A DNA stretch of 64,000 nucleotides from Vibrio hepatarius (GTDB lineage Bacteria > Pseudomonadota > Gammaproteobacteria > Enterobacterales > Vibrionaceae): the NCBI RefSeq assembly GCF_011806575.1, contig NZ_JAATOO010000006.1, positions 158,427 to 222,426 on the forward strand, written 5' to 3'. Both the position numbers and the translations under genes were made by a program. The notes below the pieces were generated by a model. That model did not search any database. It had not been told where the DNA came from and was given only the letters and a program-made list of their open reading frames with translations. Below, piece after piece: positions 16,758 to 26,111 of this stretch (positions are counted from its first letter, which is position 1; every line of letters starts with the position of its first letter).

Positions 16758-17201
16758 TTAGTACGATTTTATGATGTTGAGCACATCTTGTTTGGAAGAT
16801 GCGGCAGCAAGCTTAGTGATGTTCGCTTCATCGACAAGCATTTCGCTCAGCGCTTGGATGACTTCTATATGGGTATCAGAGTCTGTGGCTGCTAGTGTTA
16901 GCAACACATTCGCTGGCCCCATATCTGAGCCAAAATCCACTGCGGTCGGGAAAACATGAATGCCAAGTCCTGTTTTTAATACTCCAGCTTCAGGGCGAGC
17001 GTGGGGCATAGCTATTCCAGGGCAAAGAACGTAATATGGACCATTATCAATGGTAGACTGGATGATTGCGGATGCGTAATCTGATGTTACGTAGCCTTTC
17101 GTTTCAAGGTAAGCAGTCGTTACTTTCACCGCCTCAGCCCATTGATATTCATTGCTATCAATCACATCAATGAGGTCATGGTCGATAAGGTCATACAGCA
17201 T
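16758..17201 (-). CDS. cmtB: Mannitol-like PTS enzyme IIA (CmtB)
   Basis: A 147-residue PTS EIIA of the fructose-mannitol family with the active histidine His67 in GIAMPHARPE. It accepts phosphate from HPr and passes it to the IIB domain of CmtA, whose gene starts 16 bp downstream. It is the first gene of the operon cmtB-cmtA-yggP-yggD-yggC-PHP. A CRP-like site lies about 80 bp upstream, consistent with catabolite control. Confidence 0.93.
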   Translation of the reverse strand: MLYDLIDHDLIDVIDSNEYQWAEAVKVTTAYLETKGYVTSDYASAIIQSTIDNGPYYVLCPGIAMPHARPEAGVLKTGLGIHVFPTAVDFGSDMGPANVLLTLAATDSDTHIEVIQALSEMLVDEANITKLAAASSKQDVLNIIKSY

Positions 17202-17604
17202 AGTTGTTTCCCGCTAGGTTTATTGTTGATAGGTTTATTATCAGTAAGCCGAGCAGGGTTGAAAACTGAGAAGGTTTTGTGATTGAAGTCACGCAATGCG
17301 CGCTGTCAATCTATTAATTCGAACGTCAATCACATTTCAATATAGAAATAAAACAACGTATTTTGTTTGAATTACAAATCAAGACCAATAATTTGATCCC
17401 ATATGCAAAATAAATAAAAAATCAAACTTTCATTTAAATGATCTAGATCTCTTTTGTGTTCTTGACTGAATTTATAACGTGATTTTGCTCAAGATAGAAA
17501 AGAGCGTTAGACCGGATTTTTATTCGATATTGAACGATCAAAATCACATTGTTAGTTTTAGAAATGTGTTTTGAAACTAATTTACGTATTTCGCTTGGAT
17601 AAAA
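17202..17604. other. Intergenic region upstream of cmtB
   Basis: About 400 bp of AT-rich sequence between the cmtB start and the tkt terminator, with no plausible gene. It holds a good CRP-like site (17278-17293) and a weaker one near 17478-17493, and presumably the cmt operon promoter. The regulator of this promoter is not identified. Confidence 0.6.
17278..17293. promoter_or_regulatory. CRP-like binding site upstream of cmtB
   Basis: TGTGA (17278-17282), six bases, then TCACG (17289-17293): nine of ten positions match TGTGA-N6-TCACA. It is centred about 85 bp upstream of the cmtB start codon, a suitable place for activation of a PTS operon. Matched by eye to the known CRP consensus. Confidence 0.65.
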
Positions 17605-17631
17605 AAAGCCCCGCTATACGAGCGGGGCTTT
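17605..17631 (-). terminator. Terminator of tkt
   Basis: AAAGCCCCGCT (17605-17615) and AGCGGGGCTTT (17621-17631) form an 11-bp stem with loop ATACG. A run of seven T follows on the minus strand. It lies 22 bp past the tkt stop. Confidence 0.93.
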
Positions 17632-17653
17632 GTTGTTTGTAGCTAATCGTTGA

Positions 17654-19645
17654 TTAAGCGAGTAGCTCTTTTGCTGTGTTTACTACGTTTTCTGTAGTGA
17701 AACCAAACATCTTGAACAGTTCGCCAGCTGGAGCAGATTCACCGAAGGTAGTCATACCGATGATCTTGCCGCCAAAGCCTACGTACTTGTACCAGAAGTC
17801 TGCGATGCCCGCTTCGATAGCGATACGCGCTGTGACGTCTGATGGCAGTACGGCTTCACGGTAAGCTGCGTCTTGCTTGTCGAATGCATCCGTTGAAGGC
17901 ATTGAAACAACGCGTACTTGCTTACCTTCAGCAGTTAGCTGTGCTGCTGCTTCTACTGCTAGCTCAACTTCTGAACCTGTTGCGATAAGGATAAGTTCTG
18001 GTTTGCCTGCGCAATCTTTCAGGATGTAACCACCTTTCGCGATGTCTGCAACTTGCTCAGCACTGCGCTCTTGTTGTGCTAGGTTCTGACGCGAGAAGAT
18101 AAGCGCGGTTGGCGCGTCTTTACGCTCGATAGCCAGTTTCCAAGCCACTGCTGATTCAACTTGGTCACATGGACGCCATGTGCTCATGTTTGGAGTCAGA
18201 CGTAGAGACGCCATTTGCTCAACCGGTTGGTGAGTTGGGCCGTCTTCACCAAGACCGATAGAATCGTGCGTGTACACTTGGATGTTCTGAATTTTCATCA
18301 GAGCTGCCATGCGCATTGCGTTACGTGCGTATTCCATAAACATTAGGAAGGTTGCGCCGTAAGGAACAAAACCACCGTGTAGTGCGATACCGTTCATGAT
18401 AGCCGTCATACCGAACTCACGTACGCCGTAGTGCACGTAGTTACCAGAGAAGTCGTTCGCTTCAAGAGACTTCGAACCAGACCACATGGTTAGGTTAGAA
18501 GGCGCAAGGTCAGCAGAGCCGCCCATAAACTCAGGTAGTAGTGCACCGAACGCTTCTAGCGCGTTTTGCGATGCTTTACGTGATGCGATGTTTGCTGGGT
18601 TTGCTTGAAGGTCAGCAATGATTTGGCTTGCTTTCTCTTCCCACTGCGCTGGTAGCTCACCGTTTACGCGGCGTTTAAATTCTGCGGCAAGCTCTGGATA
18701 TGCTGCTTCATAAGCTGCAAATTTCTCGTTCCACGCTGCTTCCTTAGCTGCGCCTGCTTCTTTCGCAGACCATTCTGCGTAAACTTCCTGCGGAATTTCA
18801 AAAGGACCGTGCTCCCAACCTAGTTCTTTACGTGTTGCTGCGATTTCTTCTGCACCTAGTGGTGCGCCGTGACAGTCGTGAGAACCAGACTTGTTAGGAG
18901 AACCGAAACCGATAATTGTCTTAGTACAGATTAGAGTAGGGCGTGGGTCTGCTTTAGCCGCTTCAATTGCTGCGTTGATTGCTTCAGCGTCGTGGCCGTC
19001 TACCGCTGGGATTACGTGCCAGCCGTAAGCTTCAAAACGTTTAGGTGTATCGTCAGAGAACCACCCTTCAACGTGACCGTCGATAGAGATGCCGTTGTCA
19101 TCCCAGAACGCGATTAGCTTGCCTAGACCTAGTGTACCAGCCAGAGAACATGCCTCGTGCGAGATACCTTCCATCAGACAGCCGTCACCCATGAACACGT
19201 AAGTGAAGTGGTCAACGATGTCGTGGCCTTCTTGGTTGAATTGCGCTGCTAACGCTTTTTCTGCCAACGCCATACCGACTGCGTTAGTAATACCTTGGCC
19301 TAGTGGACCTGTTGTTGTCTCGATACCAGGTGCGTAACCGTACTCAGGGTGACCCGGAGTTTTAGAGTGAAGTTGACGGAAGTTCTTCAGATCGTCGATT
19401 GATAGCTCGTAACCTGCAAGGTGCAGTAGAGAGTAAATCAGCATAGAACCATGGCCGTTTGATAGTACGAAACGGTCGCGGTCAGCCCACTCTGGGTTAG
19501 ATGGGTTGTGGTTTAGGTGAGAGCGCCAAAGAACTTCAGCGATATCAGCCATACCCATAGGGGCGCCAGGGTGGCCAGAGTTTGCTTGTTGAACACCGTC
19601 CATGCTTAGAGCACGGATTGCATTAGCTAAATGTTTACGATCCAT
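17654..19645 (-). CDS. tkt: Transketolase
   Basis: A 663-residue transketolase, the same length as the E. coli enzyme. The thiamine pyrophosphate motif GDGCLMEG...NGIS, the pyrimidine-domain segment [11 protein letters not shown] and the C-terminal domain are all present. It transfers two-carbon ketol units in the non-oxidative pentose phosphate pathway in the cytoplasm. It lies downstream of transaldolase on the same strand, separated by an 80-bp gap with a hairpin, so the two are probably co-transcribed with attenuation between them. The link of tkt to a cmt/ygg cluster is also seen in E. coli. Confidence 0.97.
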   Translation of the reverse strand: MDRKHLANAIRALSMDGVQQANSGHPGAPMGMADIAEVLWRSHLNHNPSNPEWADRDRFVLSNGHGSMLIYSLLHLAGYELSIDDLKNFRQLHSKTPGHPEYGYAPGIETTTGPLGQGITNAVGMALAEKALAAQFNQEGHDIVDHFTYVFMGDGCLMEGISHEACSLAGTLGLGKLIAFWDDNGISIDGHVEGWFSDDTPKRFEAYGWHVIPAVDGHDAEAINAAIEAAKADPRPTLICTKTIIGFGSPNKSGSHDCHGAPLGAEEIAATRKELGWEHGPFEIPQEVYAEWSAKEAGAAKEAAWNEKFAAYEAAYPELAAEFKRRVNGELPAQWEEKASQIIADLQANPANIASRKASQNALEAFGALLPEFMGGSADLAPSNLTMWSGSKSLEANDFSGNYVHYGVREFGMTAIMNGIALHGGFVPYGATFLMFMEYARNAMRMAALMKIQNIQVYTHDSIGLGEDGPTHQPVEQMASLRLTPNMSTWRPCDQVESAVAWKLAIERKDAPTALIFSRQNLAQQERSAEQVADIAKGGYILKDCAGKPELILIATGSEVELAVEAAAQLTAEGKQVRVVSMPSTDAFDKQDAAYREAVLPSDVTARIAIEAGIADFWYKYVGFGGKIIGMTTFGESAPAGELFKMFGFTTENVVNTAKELLA

Positions 19646-19688
19646 AATAATTACCGAATATGTTTAATTCTAGGAAAGGGATATTAAG

Positions 19689-19710
19689 AGGGGAACGCAA
19701 ACGTTCCCCT
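19689..19710 (-). terminator. Hairpin between tal and tkt
   Basis: AGGGGAACG (19689-19697) and CGTTCCCCT (19702-19710) form a 9-bp stem with a CAAA loop. On the minus strand the following bases CTTAATA are only weakly U-rich, so it is probably a leaky terminator or processing site inside a tal-tkt operon. Confidence 0.6.
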
Positions 19711-19725
19711 TTTTGATTCTGTGTC

Positions 19726-20676
19726 TTACAGCTTAGCTGCGATCATGTCTTCAAGTTTACCTTGGTCAATCGCGAAGTTGCGGATACCTTCAGCAAGCTT
19801 CTCAACCGCCATTGGGTCTTGGTTGTGATCCCATAGGAACTCAGCATGAGTCATTGGAGCAGGACGCTCTTTTGTACCGTTAGAGTCAACTAGTTTCTCA
19901 ACGACTTCACCTTCAGCCGCTTCAAGTTCTGCAAGTAGAGCAGGAGCGATAGTTAGACGGTCACAGCCAGCTAGCTCAAGGATTTCGCCGATGTTACGGA
20001 AGCTTGCGCCCATAACTACTGTTTTGTAGCCGTATTCTTTGTAGTAGTTGTAGATCTTAGTTACTGACAATACGCCTGGATCTTCTTGAGCTTCGAAGTC
20101 GCGACCTTCTTTCGCTTTGTACCAGTCCATGATACGACCAACGAATGGAGAGATTAGGAATACGCCAGCTTCAGCACATGCGCGCGCCTGAGCGAATGAG
20201 AATAGAAGAGTCAGGTTACAGTTGATGCCTTCTTTCTCTAGGATTTCTGCTGCGCGGATACCTTCCCAAGTAGAAGCCAGTTTGATTAGGATGCGGTCGT
20301 TAGAGATGCCTGCATCGTTGTACATCTTAACTAGCTGACGTGCTTTCGCTACGCTGCCTTCCATATCGTAAGAAAGACGTGCGTCAACTTCTGTAGAGAT
20401 ACGGCCAGGGATAGTTTTTAGGATTTCTTTACCAATGTTTACAGCAAGCATGTCACAAGTGTCTTGAACTTGTTGAGCTTTGTCGTTGCTTTGCTCTTTT
20501 GCGTAAGCGATTGAAGCGTCGATTAGAGGTGCGTACTCAGCGATTTGAGCAGCTTTCAGAATCAGAGATGGGTTAGTGGTTGCATCTTCTGGTTGGTACT
20601 TTTTAATTGCGTCGATTTCACCAGTGTCAGCTACTACAGTCGTTAGTTTACGAAGTTGCTCTAATTTGTTGCTCAT
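19726..20676 (-). CDS. tal: Transaldolase
   Basis: A 316-residue class I transaldolase, nearly the length of E. coli TalB. The Schiff-base lysine lies in [11 protein letters not shown] and other conserved blocks are DATTNPSL and [25 protein letters not shown] 20676 is chosen because the AGGA site is correctly spaced; an ATG three codons upstream would leave almost no spacing. It transfers a dihydroxyacetone unit between sugar phosphates in the pentose phosphate pathway. It heads a probable tal-tkt operon and is divergent from a SorC-family regulator. Confidence 0.97.
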   Translation of the reverse strand: MSNKLEQLRKLTTVVADTGEIDAIKKYQPEDATTNPSLILKAAQIAEYAPLIDASIAYAKEQSNDKAQQVQDTCDMLAVNIGKEILKTIPGRISTEVDARLSYDMEGSVAKARQLVKMYNDAGISNDRILIKLASTWEGIRAAEILEKEGINCNLTLLFSFAQARACAEAGVFLISPFVGRIMDWYKAKEGRDFEAQEDPGVLSVTKIYNYYKEYGYKTVVMGASFRNIGEILELAGCDRLTIAPALLAELEAAEGEVVEKLVDSNGTKERPAPMTHAEFLWDHNQDPMAVEKLAEGIRNFAIDQGKLEDMIAAKL

Positions 20677-20812
20677 TACGATCATCCTATTTCATGGGGC
20701 TCATACTTTGCTGTAAGCATGAAGAGTGCATTTGCAAGCGTGCCAGACAATAGAAGTAGAAGTTTGTTCTATCAGCCAGCTTTTAACTTTTCACCGTTCG
20801 AGCATTTGTTGT

Positions 20813-20824
20813 GAACATTTGCTC
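20813..20824 (-). promoter_or_regulatory. Operator-like element upstream of tal
   Basis: The top strand reads GAACATTTGCTC, the reverse complement of GAGCAAATGTTC. The same core recurs near the divergent SorC-family gene. A site for that regulator is inferred from this shared sequence. Confidence 0.4.
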
Positions 20825-21025
20825 TAACGCTGAGTAAATGATGGGTTCATAATTATCTTATCTGAGCCGAAAGTCAATTGTTGATCTAGGGGTAAAGTGA
20901 CATTCATCAACTATTTTTTTTATAGTCGACCTAGGTTTGCATAAATAAACGTTTGCCTAGATAGCGTATAGCTTGCGAAGCAACACGAAGCGCTAATTTT
21001 ATACGTGAGAATTTGTTTTTGTGAT

Positions 21026-21036
21026 GAGCAAATGTT
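21026..21036 (+). promoter_or_regulatory. Operator-like element upstream of the SorC regulator
   Basis: GAGCAAATGTT, matching the element near tal in the opposite orientation. It lies about 105 bp before the regulator start. Possible autoregulation is inferred. Confidence 0.4.
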
Positions 21037-21141
21037 GATGTTTTCCACCCTGGTGACATATGCTACACACATGAGCGCTTGTAACAGCGTTGAGTATATG
21101 CCCAGTTTTTAGGGGCGCGAACAACACAAGTTAGGTTGAGC

Positions 21142-22152
21142 ATGAGTAAATCCACTAATGATGTATCTGACGAGAGCACCGATCTACTAACCGAAATATC
21201 GGTCGCTTATTACCAAGACGGCGCGACACAGGAAGAGATTTCAAAGAAGTTTGCGGTTTCACGAGCGAAAGTGGGACGCATGCTAAAGCAAGCAAGAGAT
21301 GAAGGCATCGTTGAGATCACGGTGAAATACCACCCGGTATTCAGTGCCAAGATAGAACAGCGCCTTATTGAGCGTTTTGGGGTAAAGCGTGCACTGGTTG
21401 CGTTAGACCAACCGAGTGAAGAACAGCAACGCCTGCAAGTTGCTGGGTTAGTGTCGAAATACATGGCGAGCACGCTGCAAAACGGTACGGTGGTAACCGT
21501 AGGTCAGGGGCGGAACGTCTCTGCAGTCGCACATCACGTTGGCGTTATTCCACAAAAGGACGTCAAGTTTGTGTGCGGGATTGGCGGCATTCACCCACGC
21601 GGAGGGATGTTTAATGCTGACCATATTTGCCGTCAGTTCGCCAAAAGCTATGGCGGTACTTCCGAAACGCTGTATGCACCAGCGTATGCAGAAAACCGCG
21701 AACAAAAGATCGCCTTTATGCAAAATGCGACCGTTAAACAAACTTTAGACCTCGCGCGTAAAGCGGATGTGGCGTTAGTTGGTATCGGCGATATGAGTGA
21801 AAACAGCTACATGGTCGACTTAGGCTGGTTTACCGCAGAAGAAGTGGTTCAGTCGCGCATGATGCAAGGTGTGGTCGGCGACTTTGCGGGGTACGACTTT
21901 TTTGACATCAATGGCGTGTCAGCCAAGACAGTGATGAGTGATCGAATTATCGGTCTAGGCATTGATGAGTTTCGTTCCGTATCCGAGGTGATTGCCATTG
22001 CGGCAGAAAACAGTAAGCCACTGGCTTTGTTAGGTGCTCTGAGAACAGGTGCGATCGATGTAATTGCGACTAGCGTGAGTAACGCACTGACGGTCTTAAA
22101 CCTTGATGAGCAAATGCACGATGCTCAAGCAAATCTAACCAAACGAGACTGA
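21142..22152 (+). CDS. SorC-family sugar-binding transcriptional regulator
   Basis: A 336-residue regulator with an N-terminal helix-turn-helix (about 22-58; GATQEEISKKFAVSRAKVGR) and a C-terminal SorC/DeoR-type sugar-phosphate binding domain (about 65-325; VTVGQGRN, GIGDM, IGLGIDEF, ALLGALRTGA). ATG 21142 is chosen because AGG lies six bases upstream; a TTG two codons earlier is also in frame. It is divergent from tal-tkt, so it probably senses a phosphorylated pentose or other sugar and controls these genes. The inducer is not identifiable. Confidence 0.92.
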   Translation: MSKSTNDVSDESTDLLTEISVAYYQDGATQEEISKKFAVSRAKVGRMLKQARDEGIVEITVKYHPVFSAKIEQRLIERFGVKRALVALDQPSEEQQRLQVAGLVSKYMASTLQNGTVVTVGQGRNVSAVAHHVGVIPQKDVKFVCGIGGIHPRGGMFNADHICRQFAKSYGGTSETLYAPAYAENREQKIAFMQNATVKQTLDLARKADVALVGIGDMSENSYMVDLGWFTAEEVVQSRMMQGVVGDFAGYDFFDINGVSAKTVMSDRIIGLGIDEFRSVSEVIAIAAENSKPLALLGALRTGAIDVIATSVSNALTVLNLDEQMHDAQANLTKRD

Positions 22153-22176
22153 GTATTCTGCGTTAAGACTTTTTCG

Positions 22177-22205
22177 TACTCAGGAGCTCAAATAGCTTCT
22201 GAGTA
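22177..22205. terminator. Convergent hairpin after the SorC regulator and alaX-like gene
   Basis: TACTCAGGAGCT (22177-22188) and AGCTTCTGAGTA (22194-22205) form a 12-bp stem with one G-U pair and loop CAAAT. It separates two converging genes; U-tracts are weak in both directions. Confidence 0.5.
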
Positions 22206-22213
22206 TGGGATGA

Positions 22214-22861
22214 CTACTCCGATACCGCCAAGGTGATTTCAACTCGTTCTTTGCCTTTACCAATGTTCTTGCGCTTTAGTGCTATTTTGCCCACTTCAGA
22301 GGTGCGCTTTAAATGAGTGCCGCCGCAAGGCACTTGAGCAAACCCTTCTACTCTCCAGTAGCGTCGCTGCTGCTCTTGATCGGAGAACGCGCTTATTATC
22401 GGCAAATCTGCGTCTATAATCGCCTGCGCCTGCTGTGTGAAACCAGCTAACAATGGACTAATGTTTTCATGCCACTCAAAGTCGATGCGGCTTTTATCTT
22501 GTGAAATATGTGCGCCAACCTTGGCTATTTCCGGGTAGCGCTGTGTAAACAATTCGAATACCACTTCTGCAGCAAAGTGTAACTTCATTAGGGCGTAGCG
22601 CCTGTCCCAGTCGATCTGGCTCACAACATTATCACCAACCTCAAAGCTGGGTGGCGTTTGCAGTGTGTAGATGATGCGTTTGTCGTGTTTTACTGCAAGA
22701 GCAACTGGAATCCCAGCGATGGTTGCTGCATCACTTTCTTGCCCGCCTGATTCGGCGTAAATAATGGTATGTGAAAGCTCAACGTTATTGCCTTCAATAC
22801 GCATTACCTGCGACGTCAGCTCCGTGAGGTATGGGTCATTCCAGAATTCCTTCTCCGTCAT
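22214..22861 (-). CDS. Alanyl-tRNA editing domain protein (AlaX-like)
   Basis: A 215-residue free-standing homologue of the AlaRS editing domain, which hydrolyses mischarged Ser-tRNA(Ala) or Gly-tRNA(Ala). The second metal motif CGGTH near residue 180 is intact. The first motif, normally HxxxH, reads HFAAE, so the second histidine is replaced by glutamate, which could still bind zinc or could change activity. YAESGGQ is the usual conserved loop. It is monocistronic and convergent with the SorC gene. It is likely a trans-editing factor; activity is unproven given the substitution. Confidence 0.82.
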   Translation of the reverse strand: MTEKEFWNDPYLTELTSQVMRIEGNNVELSHTIIYAESGGQESDAATIAGIPVALAVKHDKRIIYTLQTPPSFEVGDNVVSQIDWDRRYALMKLHFAAEVVFELFTQRYPEIAKVGAHISQDKSRIDFEWHENISPLLAGFTQQAQAIIDADLPIISAFSDQEQQRRYWRVEGFAQVPCGGTHLKRTSEVGKIALKRKNIGKGKERVEITLAVSE

Positions 22862-23098
22862 TGTTCATCCTGTGCTTTTCTATGTTTGGCTACCAAGATA
22901 ACAAAACTATCAAGGTGTACATAGGTAAAGCGGCTTCTTCAGCTAAAAGTGAAAACTGAGGAAAGGGATATCAGCAAATTAAATGCAACCAATGTAATAT
23001 GTTTGGTATTACTTCATAGTCTCTCGCAGCGTGAGGTGAATATTCAGCGGCTCAGCTTCCTCAAGGGTAATTTTAATTCGATTACTCAGGAGGGATTT

Positions 23099-24397
23099 AT
23101 GAATAAGAAACTTCTCGTTGCGGCGCTACTGACCGCATTAAGTGGGACAGTATCAGCGGAGCAAAAGGTTGTCGCAGGTTACTTCGCCGACTGGCAATAC
23201 AAAAACGCTGATAACCCTTATGTGGTTGAAGACATACCGGCGGAACAACTCACTCACATTATTTACGCTTTCTTAAGTATGTGTGGCCCTCATACTGGCG
23301 CATCTGCCGAGATTCAGCAGTTAGTCGCCGAGCAGTGTGAAGGGAAAGCGCCTTACACTGCGATCGTGGTTGATACCCAAGCAGCGCTAAAGACAGACTT
23401 TGGTAAGGTGAACGTTGATGTGCCTTATCAAGGTCACTTCGCGCAGTTAGCACAACTGAAGAAAGACAACCCTAAGCTAAAGATTCTTCCTTCATTTGGT
23501 GGTTGGACGATGTCAGAGCCGTTCCATGCGATGGCGAAAGACAATAAATCGATAGAACAATTTGCCACATCCGCTGTTGAGTTAATTGAGCAATATGACT
23601 TTTTTGATGGCATTGACTTGGATTGGGAATACCCTGGTGGTGGCGGTTTGACAACATCACCTTGGAACCCAGAAACCAAGCTGAATGATGAGCAGAAAGC
23701 CAGTGAGCGTGAGGCATTTACGTATTTAGTTAAGACTTTGCGTGGCGAGCTTGATGACTTAGAACAAACGACAGGCAGAGAGTACGAGTTGTCCACGGCG
23801 GTGGGGGTGGGCGCTAAAGCGACTCAAATCGATTGGCAAGCCGCTCAACCATACCTGACCAACATGTTCGCGATGACCTATGACTTTTTGGGGGGCTGGG
23901 GACAGCAGACCGGACATACAACCAATTTACACGCGACGGAAAGAAGTTGGTGGGGAATGGGCGCAGATGTGTTTATCAACCAGATGCTTGAATTGGGCGT
24001 ACCCAGTGAAAAGATCGTACTTGGCGCGGCGTTTTATGGACGCGGCTGGCAAGGTACGAAAGATTTTGATGGTGGACTGCCGACACAAACGCTGGTATCT
24101 GAGCAGGGTGCACAATTCGGAACGGGTGAGAATGGCTACTTTATGTTTTGGGATCTAATGCAAAACTACAGCGCGAAGCAGGGTTATCAATACAAGTACG
24201 ATGAACAAGCTCAAGCGCCGTATTTGTGGCATCCGGACAAAAAAGTGTTTATCTCATTCGAAGATCAACGTTCGATCAAAGCCAAAGCAGATTGGGTGAA
24301 GCAAGCTAACCTCGGCGGTATCTTTACGTGGGAACTATCGGGTGACCCGAGCGGTCAGTTAGTCGACGTCATGCACCAGGAAATGAACAAGAAGTAA
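23099..24397 (+). CDS. Secreted GH18 chitinase
   Basis: A 432-residue glycoside hydrolase family 18 enzyme. ATG 23099 follows a perfect AGGAGG site; the frame runs 50 codons further upstream without support. A signal peptide (MNKKLLVAALLTALSG, cleaved after VSA) is followed by a single catalytic barrel with SFGGW (132-136) and DGIDLDWE (170-177), whose Glu177 is the acid/base. No chitin-binding or FnIII module is present, so it probably acts on soluble chitin oligomers in the periplasm or medium. A strong terminator follows. Confidence 0.93.
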   Translation: MNKKLLVAALLTALSGTVSAEQKVVAGYFADWQYKNADNPYVVEDIPAEQLTHIIYAFLSMCGPHTGASAEIQQLVAEQCEGKAPYTAIVVDTQAALKTDFGKVNVDVPYQGHFAQLAQLKKDNPKLKILPSFGGWTMSEPFHAMAKDNKSIEQFATSAVELIEQYDFFDGIDLDWEYPGGGGLTTSPWNPETKLNDEQKASEREAFTYLVKTLRGELDDLEQTTGREYELSTAVGVGAKATQIDWQAAQPYLTNMFAMTYDFLGGWGQQTGHTTNLHATERSWWGMGADVFINQMLELGVPSEKIVLGAAFYGRGWQGTKDFDGGLPTQTLVSEQGAQFGTGENGYFMFWDLMQNYSAKQGYQYKYDEQAQAPYLWHPDKKVFISFEDQRSIKAKADWVKQANLGGIFTWELSGDPSGQLVDVMHQEMNKK

Positions 24398-24402
24398 CAA
24401 TT

Positions 24403-24433
24403 AAAAGGTCACTTGAAATCCAAGTGACCTTTT
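24403..24433 (+). terminator. Terminator of the chitinase gene
   Basis: AAAAGGTCACTTG (24403-24415) and CAAGTGACCTTTT (24421-24433) form a 13-bp stem with loop AAATC, then GTTT. The symmetry suggests it also serves the converging exporter gene. Confidence 0.9.
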
Positions 24434-24473
24434 GTTTCCAGCCCAATATAGACGTTGTCATGCTATGTGATTG

Positions 24474-25079
24474 CTATTTTGTCAGCGGCATCAACACGTG
24501 GTCATAGCCAATCGCGAGTGAAACATAAACCAGCAACGCCGCCATTAAATAGTTAAACACGCGCAAATACTTCGGGTTCTCTATTTTCTTACCCAGTAAT
24601 GAACCAACGACGGAATAACTCGTTGGCGCACCAAACGCCAGTACAGCCAAAACAAATGACCAAAGTAAAATGGCTTCGTCTGTGATGCCAGCACTCGGAA
24701 ACTGAATGGTCGAGATAGGCAATGTCGCGACCAGTGCTTTAGGATTAAGTAGTTGCATAAACAGACCGTCACGAAAGCTCAGCTGATTATCGGCATAACC
24801 CGCCTCTTGGATATCTACGTTTGATTTAACGACCTTGTAAGCGACATAAAGAATGTAGCCACAACCGGCAAAACTGATAAAAGGCAAAATCTGAGGATTA
24901 ATGACTTGAAGCCCTATATAACCGAGAAAGACAAATAAAATCAGCATCGCACACCCAACGCCAATAAAGAATCCAAGGTGGTTATAGGTACGTTTGTTTA
25001 GTCCGCTGTGCAGACCGAGCAAATTAATTGGTCCAGGGGTGTACATTATGCCAATGGCATAGGCGAAAATTTCAGACAT
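24474..25079 (-). CDS. LysE/RhtB-family exporter
   Basis: A 201-residue inner-membrane protein with about six hydrophobic segments. The LysE-family motif appears as YTPGPINLLGL near the N-terminus. Family members export amino acids or related metabolites. It lies 50 bp downstream of an AraC-type regulator on the same strand, a common arrangement in which the regulator controls the exporter. The substrate is unknown. Confidence 0.85.
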   Translation of the reverse strand: MSEIFAYAIGIMYTPGPINLLGLHSGLNKRTYNHLGFFIGVGCAMLILFVFLGYIGLQVINPQILPFISFAGCGYILYVAYKVVKSNVDIQEAGYADNQLSFRDGLFMQLLNPKALVATLPISTIQFPSAGITDEAILLWSFVLAVLAFGAPTSYSVVGSLLGKKIENPKYLRVFNYLMAALLVYVSLAIGYDHVLMPLTK

Positions 25080-25129
25080 AGAGAAGCCTACTTGAGTCTA
25101 TTTGAATGCAGAATCGAAGGAAGTGTCGT

Positions 25130-25957
25130 TTAGCGTGACCATTGAAGCTGGAATTGCTTCGGGGTCATACCAAACATCTTCTTAAAGTTACGGTTCAAGT
25201 GGCTAACATCCGCAAACCCTGAGTCTAAGGCCGCGAGCGTGGCGTTTCTACCGAGCTGTAAGGCTTTGCGCGCATGGTTTATGCGACAGTTCAGCACATA
25301 TTGATAGGGAGTAATGCCGAACTGAGCACGAAACAGACGAATGAAATGAAACTTCGACATCGCTGCTGCGTTGGCAATATCTTCGATTGAAATGTCATTA
25401 TGCAGGTTTGCCAAAATATACTCTTTTGCCCTGAACAGTAGTGTGTCTGTCCTACTGCGTCGCTCGGCTAAATCCAAACTCCCATGCTGATTAACCAATG
25501 ATTGTGCCAGCATATACAGGCTAGATTCATACTCAATCTGAGAATAAGACGTTGCTTTTAATAGCTGCGACATATTCGCCACATGGTGTCTGAGCATTGC
25601 ATCATCAAACAAAGTGTTTTGCAGCCGCAGTGTGGATGACTGCTTATAACCGAGAGACTGGAATAGGGGATAGATTTCATCCGGGTGGATATAAAGCATC
25701 ACGTACTCAAGATCTTGTTCTACTCCAGAGTGGCCATCATGGACGTCTTCTGGGTTAAACAGCATCACACAACCAGGCGAACTTTTGTGGAAAGAACCAC
25801 GACAAAAAAAGTCTTGTCGACCTTGTAAGGTCAGGCCAATCGAATACTCTTCATGGGCATGCTTTGGGTAAGTAAAATCGCTCATCGTTGCGCTCAACAA
25901 CGACACATTGTCTTGCTGTTTGCTGGGCGTAAATTGAAAGCGATTACCATTTTCCAA
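25130..25957 (-). CDS. AraC-family transcriptional regulator
   Basis: A 275-residue AraC-type regulator: an N-terminal cupin ligand-binding domain (about 15-130; HAHEEYSIGLTLQG, MLFNPEDVHDGH) and a C-terminal double helix-turn-helix (about 175-272; MSKFHFIRLFRAQFGITPYQY, GFADVSHLNRNFKKMFG). TTG 25957 is the likely start, as AAGGA lies seven bases upstream; the nearby ATG is out of frame. It probably regulates the exporter gene just downstream. The ligand is unknown. Confidence 0.9.
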   Translation of the reverse strand: MENGNRFQFTPSKQQDNVSLLSATMSDFTYPKHAHEEYSIGLTLQGRQDFFCRGSFHKSSPGCVMLFNPEDVHDGHSGVEQDLEYVMLYIHPDEIYPLFQSLGYKQSSTLRLQNTLFDDAMLRHHVANMSQLLKATSYSQIEYESSLYMLAQSLVNQHGSLDLAERRSRTDTLLFRAKEYILANLHNDISIEDIANAAAMSKFHFIRLFRAQFGITPYQYVLNCRINHARKALQLGRNATLAALDSGFADVSHLNRNFKKMFGMTPKQFQLQWSR

Positions 25958-26111
25958 AACGAATTCCTTTTCGGTGTTAGCATTGAACTTACATCACTAT
26001 AAAGTCGTACTGGCGAGAAAACTTGAATAAAATTGCTTTTATCAACAGCTAGCTTTCATGCTTAGTCTGCGTGTTTAACGCTAATGTGTTGCTAAGTTCA
26101 CGACCGTATGA

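Larger units (their letters stand above)
20677..21141. other. Divergent intergenic region between tal and the SorC regulator
   Basis: About 465 bp with no gene. It should carry promoters in both directions. An 11-base element, GAGCAAATGTT, occurs once in each orientation (20814-20824 on the minus strand and 21026-21036 on the plus strand), and a near copy lies at about 20800-20810. No other structure was noticed. Confidence 0.6.

Noticed and set aside
17478..17493. Second CRP-like site CGTGA-N6-TCAAG
   Set aside because: Only about seven of ten bases match and it lies near the tkt terminator, far from cmtB; too weak to call.
22949..23098. N-terminal extension of the chitinase frame
   Set aside because: It lacks a start signal and would hide the signal peptide; the AGGAGG site supports ATG 23099.
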